A DNA stretch of 64,000 bases from Spinacia oleracea (lineage: Eukaryota; Streptophyta; Magnoliopsida; Caryophyllales; Amaranthaceae). Below, piece after piece: positions 1 to 13,353 of this stretch (the first letter of the stretch is position 1; every line of letters begins with the position of its first letter). The position numbers were made by a program, and so were the translations under genes. Location: positions 2,767,747-2,831,746 of the forward strand of contig NC_079488.1 of assembly GCF_020520425.1 (NCBI RefSeq), in the 5' to 3' direction. The notes beneath the pieces were generated by a model. It did no database searches. It saw nothing but the letters and a program-made list of their open reading frames with translations, and had not been told where the DNA came from.

Positions 1-1389
1 ATTATTAATAAAAACGGCTGATTTTGGTATTAAAATTTTATTTACTTTGGCTATAGTTCCTTTCTCCTGTGCTTTCCGAATCCCATTTGTTAAATGGATA
101 AGGGAATTTTCGGATCGATACGCTTTCCCCGAGTAGTTAAAAGACGATGAATAATTAAAAGAAATTGTGTGAACAATGTCCTACGAGTTATCAAGTTCAA
201 AAACAATCTGTTTTTTTTCCCCTTTCTAAAAGCAACCCCTTTTATTAAGTTTTTATTTGACTAGCTCTACCAACAGTTGTCTACCATTAGAAAATTCTGT
301 CATTGAGGGCCTATTTTCCGTTAACAATACCAAAACACATGATATTCTCTTAGGGCATGTTTGATATAAACTTAGGAAAGGAGATGGAAATGAAATAAAT
401 AAGAAGGGGGAAGGGTAGTGTTAGCTATTACTAATATTAGTTATTTGGTATAACTTAGGAAAAGAATCACTTGTAACAAATTGGGGATTGAAGAGGGTAA
501 AAATGTTGTTACCATAGGGTTGGGAGTGGTAATTAATGGTGTAATGGTTGCCTTAGGAAAACTGCTCTCATATCAAACAGTATTTAAGGGAAATAGTTCC
601 TTCCCTTAAAAACTATATACCAAACATACACTCCATTGAATTCTAGAAGTAATGAATTGAAGACCTTGGGGCTTTTAATGTCTGATATTGTTATTTCTCA
701 CTAATTTTTGGATTAGGGTTAACAATTATGGGGGTAATTGATAAATAACATGAACTTATGGAACACTTAATCCCAGATCTGAAGTTGAACAGTTAACCTC
801 TATTGAAAACCATAATATAGAATTGGACAATATCTCAGCTACTTTAGACCCAATTTCAAAACTTAATCATAACCTCCTTTTATTACGCTAACAACTCGGT
901 AATACACCCCCCCCCCCCCCCCCGGTTTTCGATCCGTTGCTTGGATGTTCAAAGATGATGGATTTTGATTGAGATGGCTTTGAAGATTCAATGGAAAATG
1001 GAGAAATTATAAGAGGAAACTCGAAAATGGGAGGTAAAGAAAGGGAACGGGAAGAATCAGGGCCTATTGGAATATTGGTCTTATTGTTCAGTTAAAAACT
1101 TGAAAATAGGTAGTTGTCTCTAAAACAAGTTCAGGATTATTAGGTAGTTCTTTTCTAAATATTATATCTAATAGGCTGTTAGACAAAATTTCCTTAGCTT
1201 GAAGGAGTGGTCCTTTTTTTTTTTTTTTTTTATCTAATTTATTTCAAAGATGTAGAGCGTACCACACCTTTGACAACATTTTTTGAAATTTGTTTTCTAA
1301 ATTTCATGTTCATTACAGTTGATTTTTTTCATGTTTCTTTGGCACTTGGAATTTTATTCTTTATCATTACTGTTTTTTTATCTTTACAG
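1..1389. other. Intron upstream of the first visible exon of ACA copy 1
   Basis: No exon is recognisable here. By analogy with copy 2, the exon for the first transmembrane region (ending ..GITSE) should lie left of the window, so this stretch is the 3' part of that intron. It holds a MITE-like repeat (353-634), a run of 17 C (907-923) and a T-tract (about 1212-1231). The part from about 1110 to the exon is still alignable with the matching intron end in copy 2 (about 60120-60382). Confidence 0.7.
353..634. mobile_element. MITE-like repeat, related to the repeat at 20053-20332
   Basis: The left end carries GGGCATGTTTGATATAAAC after a TTA. The right end carries a rough inverted match (TATACCAAACATACA). 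The interior (AACTTAGGAAAGG.. AAATAAATAAGAAGGGG) matches 20053-20332, so this is a dispersed family. The right-hand target duplication is not clear, so the boundary is approximate. Confidence 0.5.
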
Positions 1390-4300
1390 GGAATTCAGAA
1401 AGGATGGTATGATGGGGGAAGCATTCTCTTTGCTGTGTTCCTGGTTATTTTTGTTACAGGTATAATTGATTATCTTCTCAAGGATCGCGGATGTGAATCC
1501 TTTATTTGATATAAAACTGTTTCTATTCTCTGTAAGTTGGCAGTGTTGACAAGGAGGGGAACTCATTACCAAGGCCTATGATACTTCGATTCCTTATGGC
1601 GTTTGTGTTGTCAAATGAGCTAGACTTAACAATTTGCTTTTAATAGGAACAGGTCACAGTAACCAAGCTACTTAGATCAATGGGGAGAAAAAGGGAAACA
1701 ATGTTAGTAACCTAATGATATTTCAAGGGGTTAGTCACTTAGTTGATGTAGATCTTGGGCTAAGAACACGAAATGTGAAATGAAAGTTACATATTGCAAG
1801 AATAGTTTACTTAAAAGTTGATGTGAAAGGATGACCAATGAACATACTTCCTCCGTTCCAATATTATTGCACCATTTATCTTTTAAGGAAGTTTCACAAA
1901 TATTGCACCATTTCCATTTTAGGAAATAAAATATTTGCTTTCACACTATAAATATCCCAAAGAAACCTTTGCAAAGGATGGGGTGAAGTTCTTGCATATA
2001 CGGAATAGTACCTTGAGGCTGTTTCTGGTTTACTCTTAATCAGATACGCAATAGATGTTTGTTATTCACAATGAATACAAAGCGTAAGCAGTGTAGTGAG
2101 TCAATTTATCATTCTAATTTGTCGCATCGTATTTTGAAAGTCCTTTAGCAAAGTAATTTTAACTTTATTGGAAACAACCATTGGGAAAATTCTAGTATAT
2201 AGGAACGATTTCCAAAGTTGGTGTTGAAAAAGAAAACCCTTTTTGTATTTTGTTTGATATTTGATGAGAAGTTGGTTACATTTATGGTTCCAAAATATAG
2301 CCAATAGAAGTTGGTTGGTGGAGTAACTCACCTTGTGACTTGGAGGTCACAGGGTCGAGCCCCATCAGTTGCGATATACTTGGGAGGGGCTTAAGTGTAG
2401 AGTTGGGCTGACTAACATGTGATAGGCGCTGGTGGTTCAGTAGGGTCCCTTCTTCTTAACCTAATAAAAAATGACATTGCAATATGTATACGAAGTACAA
2501 TACAAATTAAGTTATATTAAGGGGTTGTGTGGTTCATAAACCAAGATAAGGAAAGGAAACAAGAAAGAGGAATGAAAAGAATTGCATCAAAGTCTATTCA
2601 AAGAACAATATTTTTGGTTGGAGGTGAGAAAGATTTTAATTTTATTTTTAAATGTTTGGTGAGTAAAGAAGATTGAAGGAGAGGAAAGCTAACACCTCTC
2701 TCAACAACTGTTTCTGACCGCCACGAACACCAATACCAGACACCACCTCTAAGCCACCGATGAATCGTAAAATTTCCGAACACTTTCAATTTGCATGATT
2801 TGATATTTTCTTAATCAAAGAACAATAAGTTTAATCAATATCAAAGACAAATAATCGAAGACCACACCCTTGTAACCACTATCTTCTCTTCTCAACCACC
2901 ATATCTGATATCCGACACCGTCAGCCTTCAAATTCAATTGTATAGCGTCGTATTTGACTGGAGGTTCCAGATCTGGAACCTTGCAGCCCAAGTTTGACTG
3001 ACCATGATAGGGTCGAATTGTACCATTGTCGAAGGTGTGTTGGTGTTGTCGTGGAAGTGTGTCAGGGAACCCTTGGGCCTCGGATCATTGCCGGAGTTTT
3101 AAGTGACGGCTAGGGTTAAAGCTCTGTTGGACTGACAGTACAGGATGAGTAGAGACCTAGAGGAGGGAAATGGGATATTGGAGAAGTCCCAAGTTGGCTT
3201 GGGTAGGGAAACAAAGTGAGGGAAGAGGGAGCTCAAAAAAATAAAAAAATATGGAAAGATGACTACAAGAATGGGAAACCAATCAACGGCCGAGAGAGAC
3301 ATGGTTCAAATTCCTGTCTCTTTTTCGTTACGGCCGTTCAAACAGCCCCATAGCTTATTTTATCTTCTTTTGTTGGTTTGTTTTGCTTTTGTTTTGTGTT
3401 GTCTTAATTTTTCTAAGGAGATGTGAAACTTTTTCCCCCCTATCTTGTAGCCATCAGTGATTACAGACAATCTCTCCAGTTCCAGAATCTGAATGACCAG
3501 AAAAGAAATATACATCTTGAGGTACTTTAATACTTGTACACTTTCTTTCTACCATATTAAAAGCACGTAGCCCAAGACTAGGAGGAGTAGCCTCATTGAA
3601 TATATATCTCTTTCGTGCATGCTCTACTAGATTGTTGTTGCATGTATCATTAGATTGTTTTTGTATGCCTCATCGGAGTAACCATGTTCTATTTATATGT
3701 ACGCGCAGGTTATCAGAGGGGGTAGAAGGGTGGAGTCTTCAATCTTTGACATTGTTGTTGGAGATGTTATACCGCTTAAAATTGGTGATCAGGTAAATTT
3801 ATTTTTATTTCTCTCTTTATTCATGCAGTGTGTTTATGTATATGCTTATTGGGCTGGATTGTTTTAGGTGGCTGCTGATGGAGTGCTAATTTCTGGTCAA
3901 TCTCTTGCAATTGATGAGTCAAGTATGACCGGAGAGAGCAAAATCGTACGCTTCTTCCTATTCTTAGTCCTTGACACTTTTAAGTACTCACCTCATTCCA
4001 CTTGTTGAACCTCGTGAACTGGACTTTTGTAGATTACCAAGGATGCAAAGTCACCCTTCTTAATGTCTGGCTGCAAAGTAGCTGATGGCTACGGTACTAT
4101 GATGGTAAATTTCAAACCCTTAGTTGTATGTAAGCCCTGATCAGCGGTTGTAGTTTGTAACTGCACTGAGACTTGTGTTTTTTTGGATTGTACAGCCTTC
4201 TGTTTAAATTAAGAATAGTTTTCTTTCATTATACTACCTGCCATGATGCATTTTACTCCACAATCTTGACATTTTAACTTTGTTGGTTCGGTGAAGTCAA

Positions 4301-7300
4301 AATTATACTCTTCTTGTCCAAAATGATTGTATTAGTTTCCAGGAGTATCGGGTTTGTTTTATTGGAATTCCCTGAGTATCCACCGTCACTTTCTGTAATT
4401 TGCTCATGACTATGCAAGTGTCTATAACAGTTGTCTGCTTCTTTCTAAATGACGACTGGTACAGTTGATATAGAGCAGAGGTAGTATTTCTTTGTGAATT
4501 GCGAGTGCAGATAGAGGATGCTTATAGTATAGGGATAAGTAGGCACATCATTTATTTTCCCGAATTTTCAAATCAAGTCGACTAATTATCTATTCTCTAC
4601 ATTGGCATTTGTATGCTTCCAGCACAATTTTCCTTGGATTGTTGCTACAAGTCTGCAACAGAATTTGATGTCCTGTATTCGATATGTGTTGCTGCTATCA
4701 ATGGCCCAAAATCATACAAACCCATGAAATTATTACAGTGCTCTACTAAGGCTCTCAGCTACAGCCTGGGTCCTGGGATGAGTTAAATGGGTCATGTATT
4801 TGCAGCCTTACTTAGATACCTTACGCCCAATCAGCTTTACCCCTAAAATATGCGAGAGGTTGTTTTACAACCTTGATGCTTCATAGAAAGGCATCTACTT
4901 ACTACTCTAAGCAGATGATAAAGCAAAAACTTAGTAGAACAATTTTATTTCATTTGTCTAAACTCGAGAAGTGAAACGTTGGCCCTAGAGAATTACAGTC
5001 TTGTTGGGTATGGATGGATGAAAGTATATTGGTTGATTTGGTAAGAGAAATTCAGAGGGGCAAGAAAATGTGTTAGAATGCGTGTCATACTGTCATCAAT
5101 CTCATCAAGTCATCATGGAAAGCAGGGAACAAGAACTCGCGAGCAATTATCACTGGCTGTTAGAAAATTTTGTATGAGAGTTGATTTGAAACGGGGTCAT
5201 TCTAGCAAGTTGTAATCCTTGAGTGGCGTGATCCTTGACAGGACTCATGGTCTTATTTGTTCAGAGATTGAGTACAGTAGAGGATTGTTGTCGGTTCAAA
5301 AGTTACACATGCTGCCAGTTATTGCAATCTACCTTCCATTAATGTGGCTTTTCTTGACTTCTGTACCATCTTCAGGATTCATTTGATTAGTTTGTTTCTT
5401 CCTGCCTACTGTAGTATACGTTTCGTGTTGTTTAACTGTAGTAGTTAAAAAATTATTTTAGACCTGTTGTACTCCGTATGAGATTCCCAGTTTGAAGGAA
5501 TCAGTTTTTTAGTATTTAATTTGTTTCAGGTCACGAGTGTGGGTATAAACACGGAATGGGGTATGCTTATGGCCAGCATTTCAGAGGACACCGGTGAAGA
5601 AACACCATTGCAGGTATGTTCCTTAATACACATGTCGCTATGAACAGATTTTTATCAATACACATACATACATATTTTTGTTTTTCTGTAACACCTTTTT
5701 TATTTTCTTTTAATTTAAATGTCTTCAATTCCTCAGGTGCGTCTGAATGGCCTTGCGACTTTTATAGGTATTGCTGGTTTAACAGTGGCCTTTGTTGTTT
5801 TAGTTGTCCTCCTTGCAAGGTAAGTCAAATTCAGTTCACAATTTTACATTATATTCTCTGATTACTGCAATACAGCTGTATTATTGTTTACCATAAAATA
5901 CATATGGCGCCCTGGTGTAGGTACTTCACTGGTCATACAACAGATGCCAAAGGAATGCCAGAGTTCCAGAAAGGAAAGACAAGGGCAAAACATGCGATAG
6001 AAGGAGTCGTCAGGATTGTCACTGTTGCTGTATGTACACCTTTCCTGGATTTTTTTTTTCTTGATAAATATGCTGTTATTCTTGTGGGCATTACAGCTAA
6101 TTGACATTTCAGGTGACTATTGTGGTTGTTGCGGTGCCTGAAGGTCTTCCCTTGGCTGTAACCTTAACGTATGTCTAATACCCTCTTCTTTCATTTGGTT
6201 TTTCGTTTTTCCTTTGTGGCCTCCAGTTAAAGGAACTCAACATTTGTGTATAAATCTTATAGGCTCTGTTTCGTGTTTATTCTATTTTCCCCATATTTAC
6301 GATGTATGACTGCTTCTGTTGTCCTGAATTATGTCATTTGGACTCGTCTTTTTTTCTCGTATTCTGTTGTCGGGCACTAGAATCTCTGAAATTGGGTACG
6401 GTAACTCGACAGAGTCGACACTGCATTTTGGACCTGTGGAGTCGTTATATGTATGTCCAAGTTTAACACTTGAGCGGATCACCTATGTACGGCAAAATTA
6501 CCCACAGAGTAACCTTAAGTCTCCCATAGTTCTTGATGACATGAACATATGTGAATATAGTTGAGTTCAATAGAGATCATTGCTTATGTTGTAGGCCTCA
6601 CCGATGTTAAAATAATAGCATGCAGAGATTCTCTTGGTGCATGTAGTTTTCCGTCATTTTTTAAACGAATATTGAAGGAAGCTATGCAGAGCGAGGGGGT
6701 CTTGGTTACTATATTCTTGCTCGTTAAATATCTGTTAGTTAAATATCTGTTAATATGACCGGGGTAGGGCCAAAACAACATTAAATCTTGTGCTGCAAGA
6801 GTAAAATCTTCTAGAACTTAGAAGGATCAGCAAGATGGCATACGTGCTCTTCTTGTTTGTTCCAATATCACAATTGTGTAGAACGGTATTTCTAGATAAC
6901 TGTTCTGTTACATACTTGTATCCTTCTCATTGCTGATTAATTTTGTGATGTCTCTTGCAGGCTTGCTTACTCAATGAGAAAAATGATGAGGGACAAGGCT
7001 TTGGTTTGTATCTCAAGCATTTATTGAGTAATTATTGTTGATTTGATGATGTCGTGTTGATCAAATCTTACTCCACTACAGGTTCGTAGGCTTTCAGCTT
7101 GTGAAACCATGGGTTCTGCCACTACAATATGCAGTGACAAAACTGGAACGTTGACCCTTAATCAGGCAAGGCTCTGTTCATACAATTACTACAAGTAGTC
7201 GCTGCACGTTCTTATGTTTATTTATTCATGGATTGAAATTTATATACTCTACTTAATATTGATTTGTTTATTGAATGCATTACGATACACCTCATATTTC

Positions 7301-10300
7301 TGTTTAAATCCTTGCAGATGACTGTCGTCGAAGCTCATGCCAATGGGAAGAAATTTGATCCACCAAATGATGTTTCGTTGTTTTCTCCCATGTTATCCTC
7401 TGTTCTCGTCGAGGGCGTTGCGCAGAATACAACTGGCAATGTGTTTCTTCCCGAGGTGAGTTCACCTTGAATTTTCACTCTAAAGGAAATTCCTTACATG
7501 AAACTTAATGTTGGGGTGTGGACAGATGGACTGGGTTGAATTGAATCATATGATAATTGTGGTCCACGTAGATGATTGTGTTAGTCTGTTGAACATAATA
7601 AATTGGTTGTAAATTCATATTTTGGGGGTTGGAAGGATGAAAGAGAAAAGTCTGTTATGGAGAAATGCCTTGATTTTATCTTGTGTACCATTTGGCTGGA
7701 ACAGGATGGTAGAATTTTTGATAGAGTTGCTTCTTCCTGTGATAGGTTATTATGGGACAAACTAATTTGTAGCGATTAGGGGCTAAGGCAGTTGTGGCTT
7801 GTTAAAGTATATGTATATCCAATTGGGGAGAAACAGAGGAACTGTGCTAACTTGTACTTCCTACGTTCTTTTGTAGCTGACGCATTTTGACTTTTGGTAC
7901 TATTCACATATTGCACTTTGACTATCTTTTGTGACTTATACATAAAAAAATATAGCCATGTAGGATCTTATTAGATTCGTGTAATTGTGTTTTTTAAAAT
8001 ATCAACTTTTTTTAATTTTTATTTATAATTAAAGATATAAATGGTTGAAGTTGTGCATTGGAAAAAGTGATAAAAGAAGCGTGTCAATAAAAAAAGAACT
8101 GAGGAAGTATACAGTATTTTGGGTGTTCTCCCTCACCCTGTCTTGATGTTTTCCTCTCTCTGAGTTGCTGTCTTCTGGTGGTTGAAATGCTGGAGAACTT
8201 GGTATAAGAAATACTTTCTCCATTCAATATCTATTGCGTTATGTGGGTTGGGCGCAAAAATTAAGGAAATTTGATAAAGGGTAGGGATGGACCACTTGAC
8301 CCGTGCGATTATGTGAAAGGAAAAGATTGACAACATTGAAGTAAGCTCAAGAATGCCATTTTGAATGTCAAATTGTCCACTTAGGAATGTTGCCAATCTT
8401 GCCACTGAATGAAACTTCATAAAGATTATGTAGCAATAGAAAAATATCAGAGGAATTATGTGTTACTGGCATCGTTAACTTTCTGTTGAATATCTTGTGC
8501 CTCTTTCTCCATGGTGGGGCTAAGGGTGGCTAATAGAAATCACCCACTGCTGCTGAACCAGAAATTCTTTCTGTGATCGTTATGTATCTTGTTTTTTGTT
8601 CCGTCTGAAGTTGGCTGGATAAATAATTAAGATAGAGAGCATTTTTAGTTATGAATAAAAAACTTTAATGCATTGTAAATTAATTTAGGTTCAATAATAT
8701 CCCAACATACAGAGGCAGTTAAGCTTCTAGAGTTTTACCCCTCTCTTAGAAGTACCCTAAAATTAGATTTTTTTTGAAAATTTAGTCCAAGTAATAGTTA
8801 TTGGCTTTCTAAAGTGGAATTATTAAGCCATGGCCGTGTGCTACTTTTTTTGTTTTCAATGCAGGGTGGTGGGGATATCGAAATTTCTGGGTCACCAACA
8901 GAAAAAGCCATCCTTTCTTGGGGAGTTAAGGTACTTAATTTGCGATATTGGTAATTGAAGCTGATAATATCTTTTTCCTCGTTACTAACTTGAAGTTTTC
9001 AGCTTGGAATGAACTTTGATGCTAAAAGAGCAGAATCTAAGATCATCCATGCATTCCCGTTCAATTCAGAGAAAAAAAAGGGAGGCGTTGCTGTTAAAAC
9101 AGTAAGTTTTGTGACAGAATTTTATGTCAACCCATTTTTTCCCCCTTAATTGATCCTTCCATCATGATAAGATGGTGAAGATTATGCTACACCAAAATAT
9201 AATTAAATGGGCTTTTATATACGCAAGTGGTGACTGGTGAATGAGCAAACTATTAGTGTAATGGTTGCTGTAAATCTTTGTTTTTTACATGGACATGGTA
9301 CAACCTGCTTATTAAATCCTCTAGACAGTTTTAGTGTCAATAAGCTAAGAATGACCCTGGTCTCTCTTCCTCCGTTTGCCAATTTTGAAATATTAATTTT
9401 ATGGTGGGGAGAGTGGGTACTTGAACAGATGGCTATTTTCTACCATGAACTTATTGCTCCTTTTTTATATCTTATTTGCAGACTGGTTCTGAAGTTCATG
9501 TACACTGGAAGGGAGCTGCTGAAATTGTCTTGGCCTCGTGCACTAGTTTTTTGGATGAAAATGACACTTTGGCTCCACTGGACGAGCAGAAGGTAAAGCA
9601 GAAAATGTGGTCCAATAGAATATTCACACATTATCCTATTTTTTTAAATCTGTTGTGGCTCGTCTTCTGATATATTATACTAGTCTTATATGCACGCGGG
9701 ACGTGCGAAGATATATTTGAAAACCAAATTATGTTATGTAGAAAAAATTATCCACAAAAGAAAAAGTAGACATCAAAATAATTGGGGGATGGATTTTTAT
9801 TATGTTTGTTTGATTGAATTTTGTTTAAAAACTTTAAGTTAAAATATGATTTATTTGTGACAATATCAAAATGTGGCATAATGAAGTATTTGAAAGAAGA
9901 AATAAATTATGTTATAAATAAGGAGTATATTTGATTGAGAATAAGTATTTGGTTGTGACTTTCCTTTTTTATTTTGACTTTTTGTCAACTGTGATTAAAT
10001 ATGATTGATTAATTTATTTTGTTTTACAGTTAATGTTAATATAGTTTGTAAGTACTAAGGAGCGTTTTAGACTATTTTATAGGAGGACACCAAAAGGTCA
10101 TTTACGATAATGACCTCAAGAGTTCCTTATGGAATAGGGATGAAAGTAGAAACAATTGGGCCGAAGAGCTTTGTTAGTTTCCCTCTTGTATTCTGACTTT
10201 TTAGTCTACACAAGAATGTACAGAACTATATAACTGGGTGAATCATACTGTTATCTTTGTTCTGATAGAGGTCAGTAATAGTAATGTTAGTTCTCCTTGA

Positions 10301-13286
10301 GTTTCTCGATTGTACCAAATTGTGGGCATATTTTAGAGGACTCGAATTCTTGCCAAGTTTGGAATAAAAAACATTGTTATTATTAAGAATTTGCTTGGTG
10401 ATTTTTAAGATCGGCATTTTGGTAGGCTGTTTAAGTGCATGCACTCGTTTCATGATACATGGTTTTAATTGGCTACCTCTGATGTCACAGGTGGCATATT
10501 TTAAAAAGGCTATTAACCAGATGGCAGAGCAAAGTCTCCGTTGTGTTGCCATTGCATATAGATCACTCGAGTTGGATCAAGTGCCGTCTGATGAAGAGAA
10601 ACTATCTCAGTGGGTGATTCCAGACGATGAGTTGGTTTTGCTGGCAATTGTTGGTATAAAGGTACTTGATCAGTTAATATGAGTGTCACTGTCAGTGCGA
10701 AGGGTTTATGCCTTCACAATTCTTGTTAAAGGATATTTATGCTCTGTAGAATCACTATTCTATGCTTTTGGAGGTCTTGGGTCTTGTCAGTGCTAGCTTT
10801 GATTAGTTCAAATCTCAATGCTGGAAACCGGATGTCTGAATCCATATCATTGGAGTCTATTGTGGTTTGCATTGCTATAGACAACGCAATAAGTTTAGAC
10901 ACGAATAAACATTTAAAAACATCTGCGAACACTTGAATTTTCTGCGTCTATGTATTCATGTATTGGACAATTGCCTTGCACCTTATAACCTATGTCTTTT
11001 TAAAACCAGGTCAGAATTAGGGACAGTATCTGGAGTAGCAGTTATTGGGAGGCGTTAGGTTCACCAAATATTTACTGTCTTCTTATCTAGCAGTTGATTA
11101 TTTTCTTCATGTTTCTTCCCTTTGTTTTAATACCACCGATTGTTGTTTTTACGCCTTTCGTGTTTATGTTTAGTGCTGGAGATGATGGGGTTGAATGTCA
11201 AAGTGTTTTACCAAAATTTAAGAAGTCTGATTGTTAATTTGTAGGACCCTTGTCGCCCTGGAGTCAAAGATTCAGTTGAGTTATGCACGGCTGCTGGTGT
11301 GAAGGTATGTTTCTTAAGTTGCAATCAATTTTGTTGCATTGGAAGCTTAATGAAGCCTTTTTTGCCACCAAAGTTTGTATTATCAAGTTGTTGAGTTTTT
11401 AGAACTCCAATGATAGTTTAACATATCTTGATAACATTGACCATTGCCCATGTGCATCTTCTTTGTTTTTCCTGTTTGCCGTGCTAAGGACTTTGAACCT
11501 GGGTAACTAGCCCATTATTCAACACTGGCTCGCGGAAGCAAAGTTAGGGTGTGTTCTCTTCAAGTCTTCAACTTATAGGACCTGAACTTGCCCTTATAAA
11601 ACCTTATTAGATCTTATTTAAAGTTTATTACAGTAGATTATTTATAAACTTTTAGCCATTAGAATATTTATATTAGTGTTTTTTTTTTGTGTGAGGGAAG
11701 AATATTTATAACAACATAAATAATAGTCAAATATATAATAATGATAATAATAATAATCATAATATTACATATTTTATTCATTGGAACCTACAGTATCAAC
11801 CTGAAACTTATTTAAATTAAGGTCCTATAAGTTGAAGAGAACACCACTTTAATATGTATTTAAATTGACGTGGCTGAACAAATGGGTATCTAATTATCTA
11901 TAAGAGAGTACTGTCTAAGGCTTTGGTGTTTTTGGCAGCAATAGGGTTTCGGTGCTCGCTCTATTTATTTTAATCTATCCAAAATCTTCGCTTTATTCAT
12001 TCCGATCGCAACAACAGGGGAAAAAAGACAAAAAATACAGAATGATTGTTATATCTCTCTGGCTTGACTTCTGTAAGGGCATATACGTATCTGGCATAAG
12101 CTTTGACTCCCTCCTATGCTATCATCCTGGTGATCACGAGTTGTAGACTTGTAGAGTTTTTTTTTTTGACAACAACTTGTAGAGTTGTTGTGGAGAGAAC
12201 TGCTTATGTTATAAATGTGGAAACCGCTTAGTTTTCTGGGTCATATGAGTAGACTAAAAGAGACAGGAGAAGGGGGGACAGATTTGGAGAAGTTGTAAAG
12301 ATTTACATGCTTAAGGTTGTGGCTGCATTGCCTAACTGCTTACTATGTTGGTTCATTGACATGTCATGTTTAAGGTTACACAAACTTCCATGTGCTTTCA
12401 AGTTTTTGACGATTTTTTTTCCTGAATTTTCCTAGGATCTATCATGCTTTATTTGTGTATTTATTTAGAATGGTAATCCCACTTCTAATCCTTGTCTGAT
12501 GTGGCTTCAGGTGCGCATGGTCACCGGTGATAATCTTCAGACTGCTAAAGCAATAGCTTTGGAGTGTGGTATCCTAGCTTCAGATGCAGATTGTAATGAA
12601 CCAAACTTGATTGAGGGGAAGTCATTTCGTAGCAAATCAGAAGCTGAGAGAGAAGAGATTGCAGACAAGATATCAGTATACACTTTAACTTTATTTACTC
12701 TTTTAAGTTAGCATTAATCCCCCTGCATTATTGCATTGGAAAGAATTGAACAATTAACCTTCAAGTGTAGTGCTTAAATAATAAATTGACAAGTAACATC
12801 GACTGACAGCAGTAACTATGTGTTACAGGTGATGGGAAGGTCTTCACCAAATGACAAGCTTTTGCTTGTTCAAGCTTTAAAGAGAAGGGGCCATGTTGTA
12901 GCTGTTACTGGTGATGGAACTAATGATGCTCCAGCATTACATGAGGTATGTTGTGAATGGATCTCTCTCAGTCACCTTTTCTTATTAGCAGACTTAACCT
13001 TTCTTCTGTATTGTTAATACTGAAAGTCTATTTTTTCTTTGGCTTTAGGCAGACATTGGTCTTGCAATGGGTATTGCTGGTACAGAAGTGGCAAAAGAAA
13101 GCTCAGATATCATCATCTTGGATGACAATTTTGCTTCAGTTGTTAAGGTAGGTTGGTCTTAGTTAGTAGTCAATTGATGCAAAGAACTGTGGCTCATTTC
13201 ACTTAGTAGTCATGATGCATGAGGAATCTCTGGAGACATAGTATGATGTTGCTGTATGTTTGTTGAAAGCTTTACGAAAGTATGTA

Positions 13287-13353
<67 letters not shown>

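Noticed and set aside
6297..6564. Overlapping frames of 61 and 77 codons in the intron between exons 6113-6168 and 6961-7003
   Set aside because: No recognisable protein similarity. The flanking splice sites give a continuous conserved pump reading without it.
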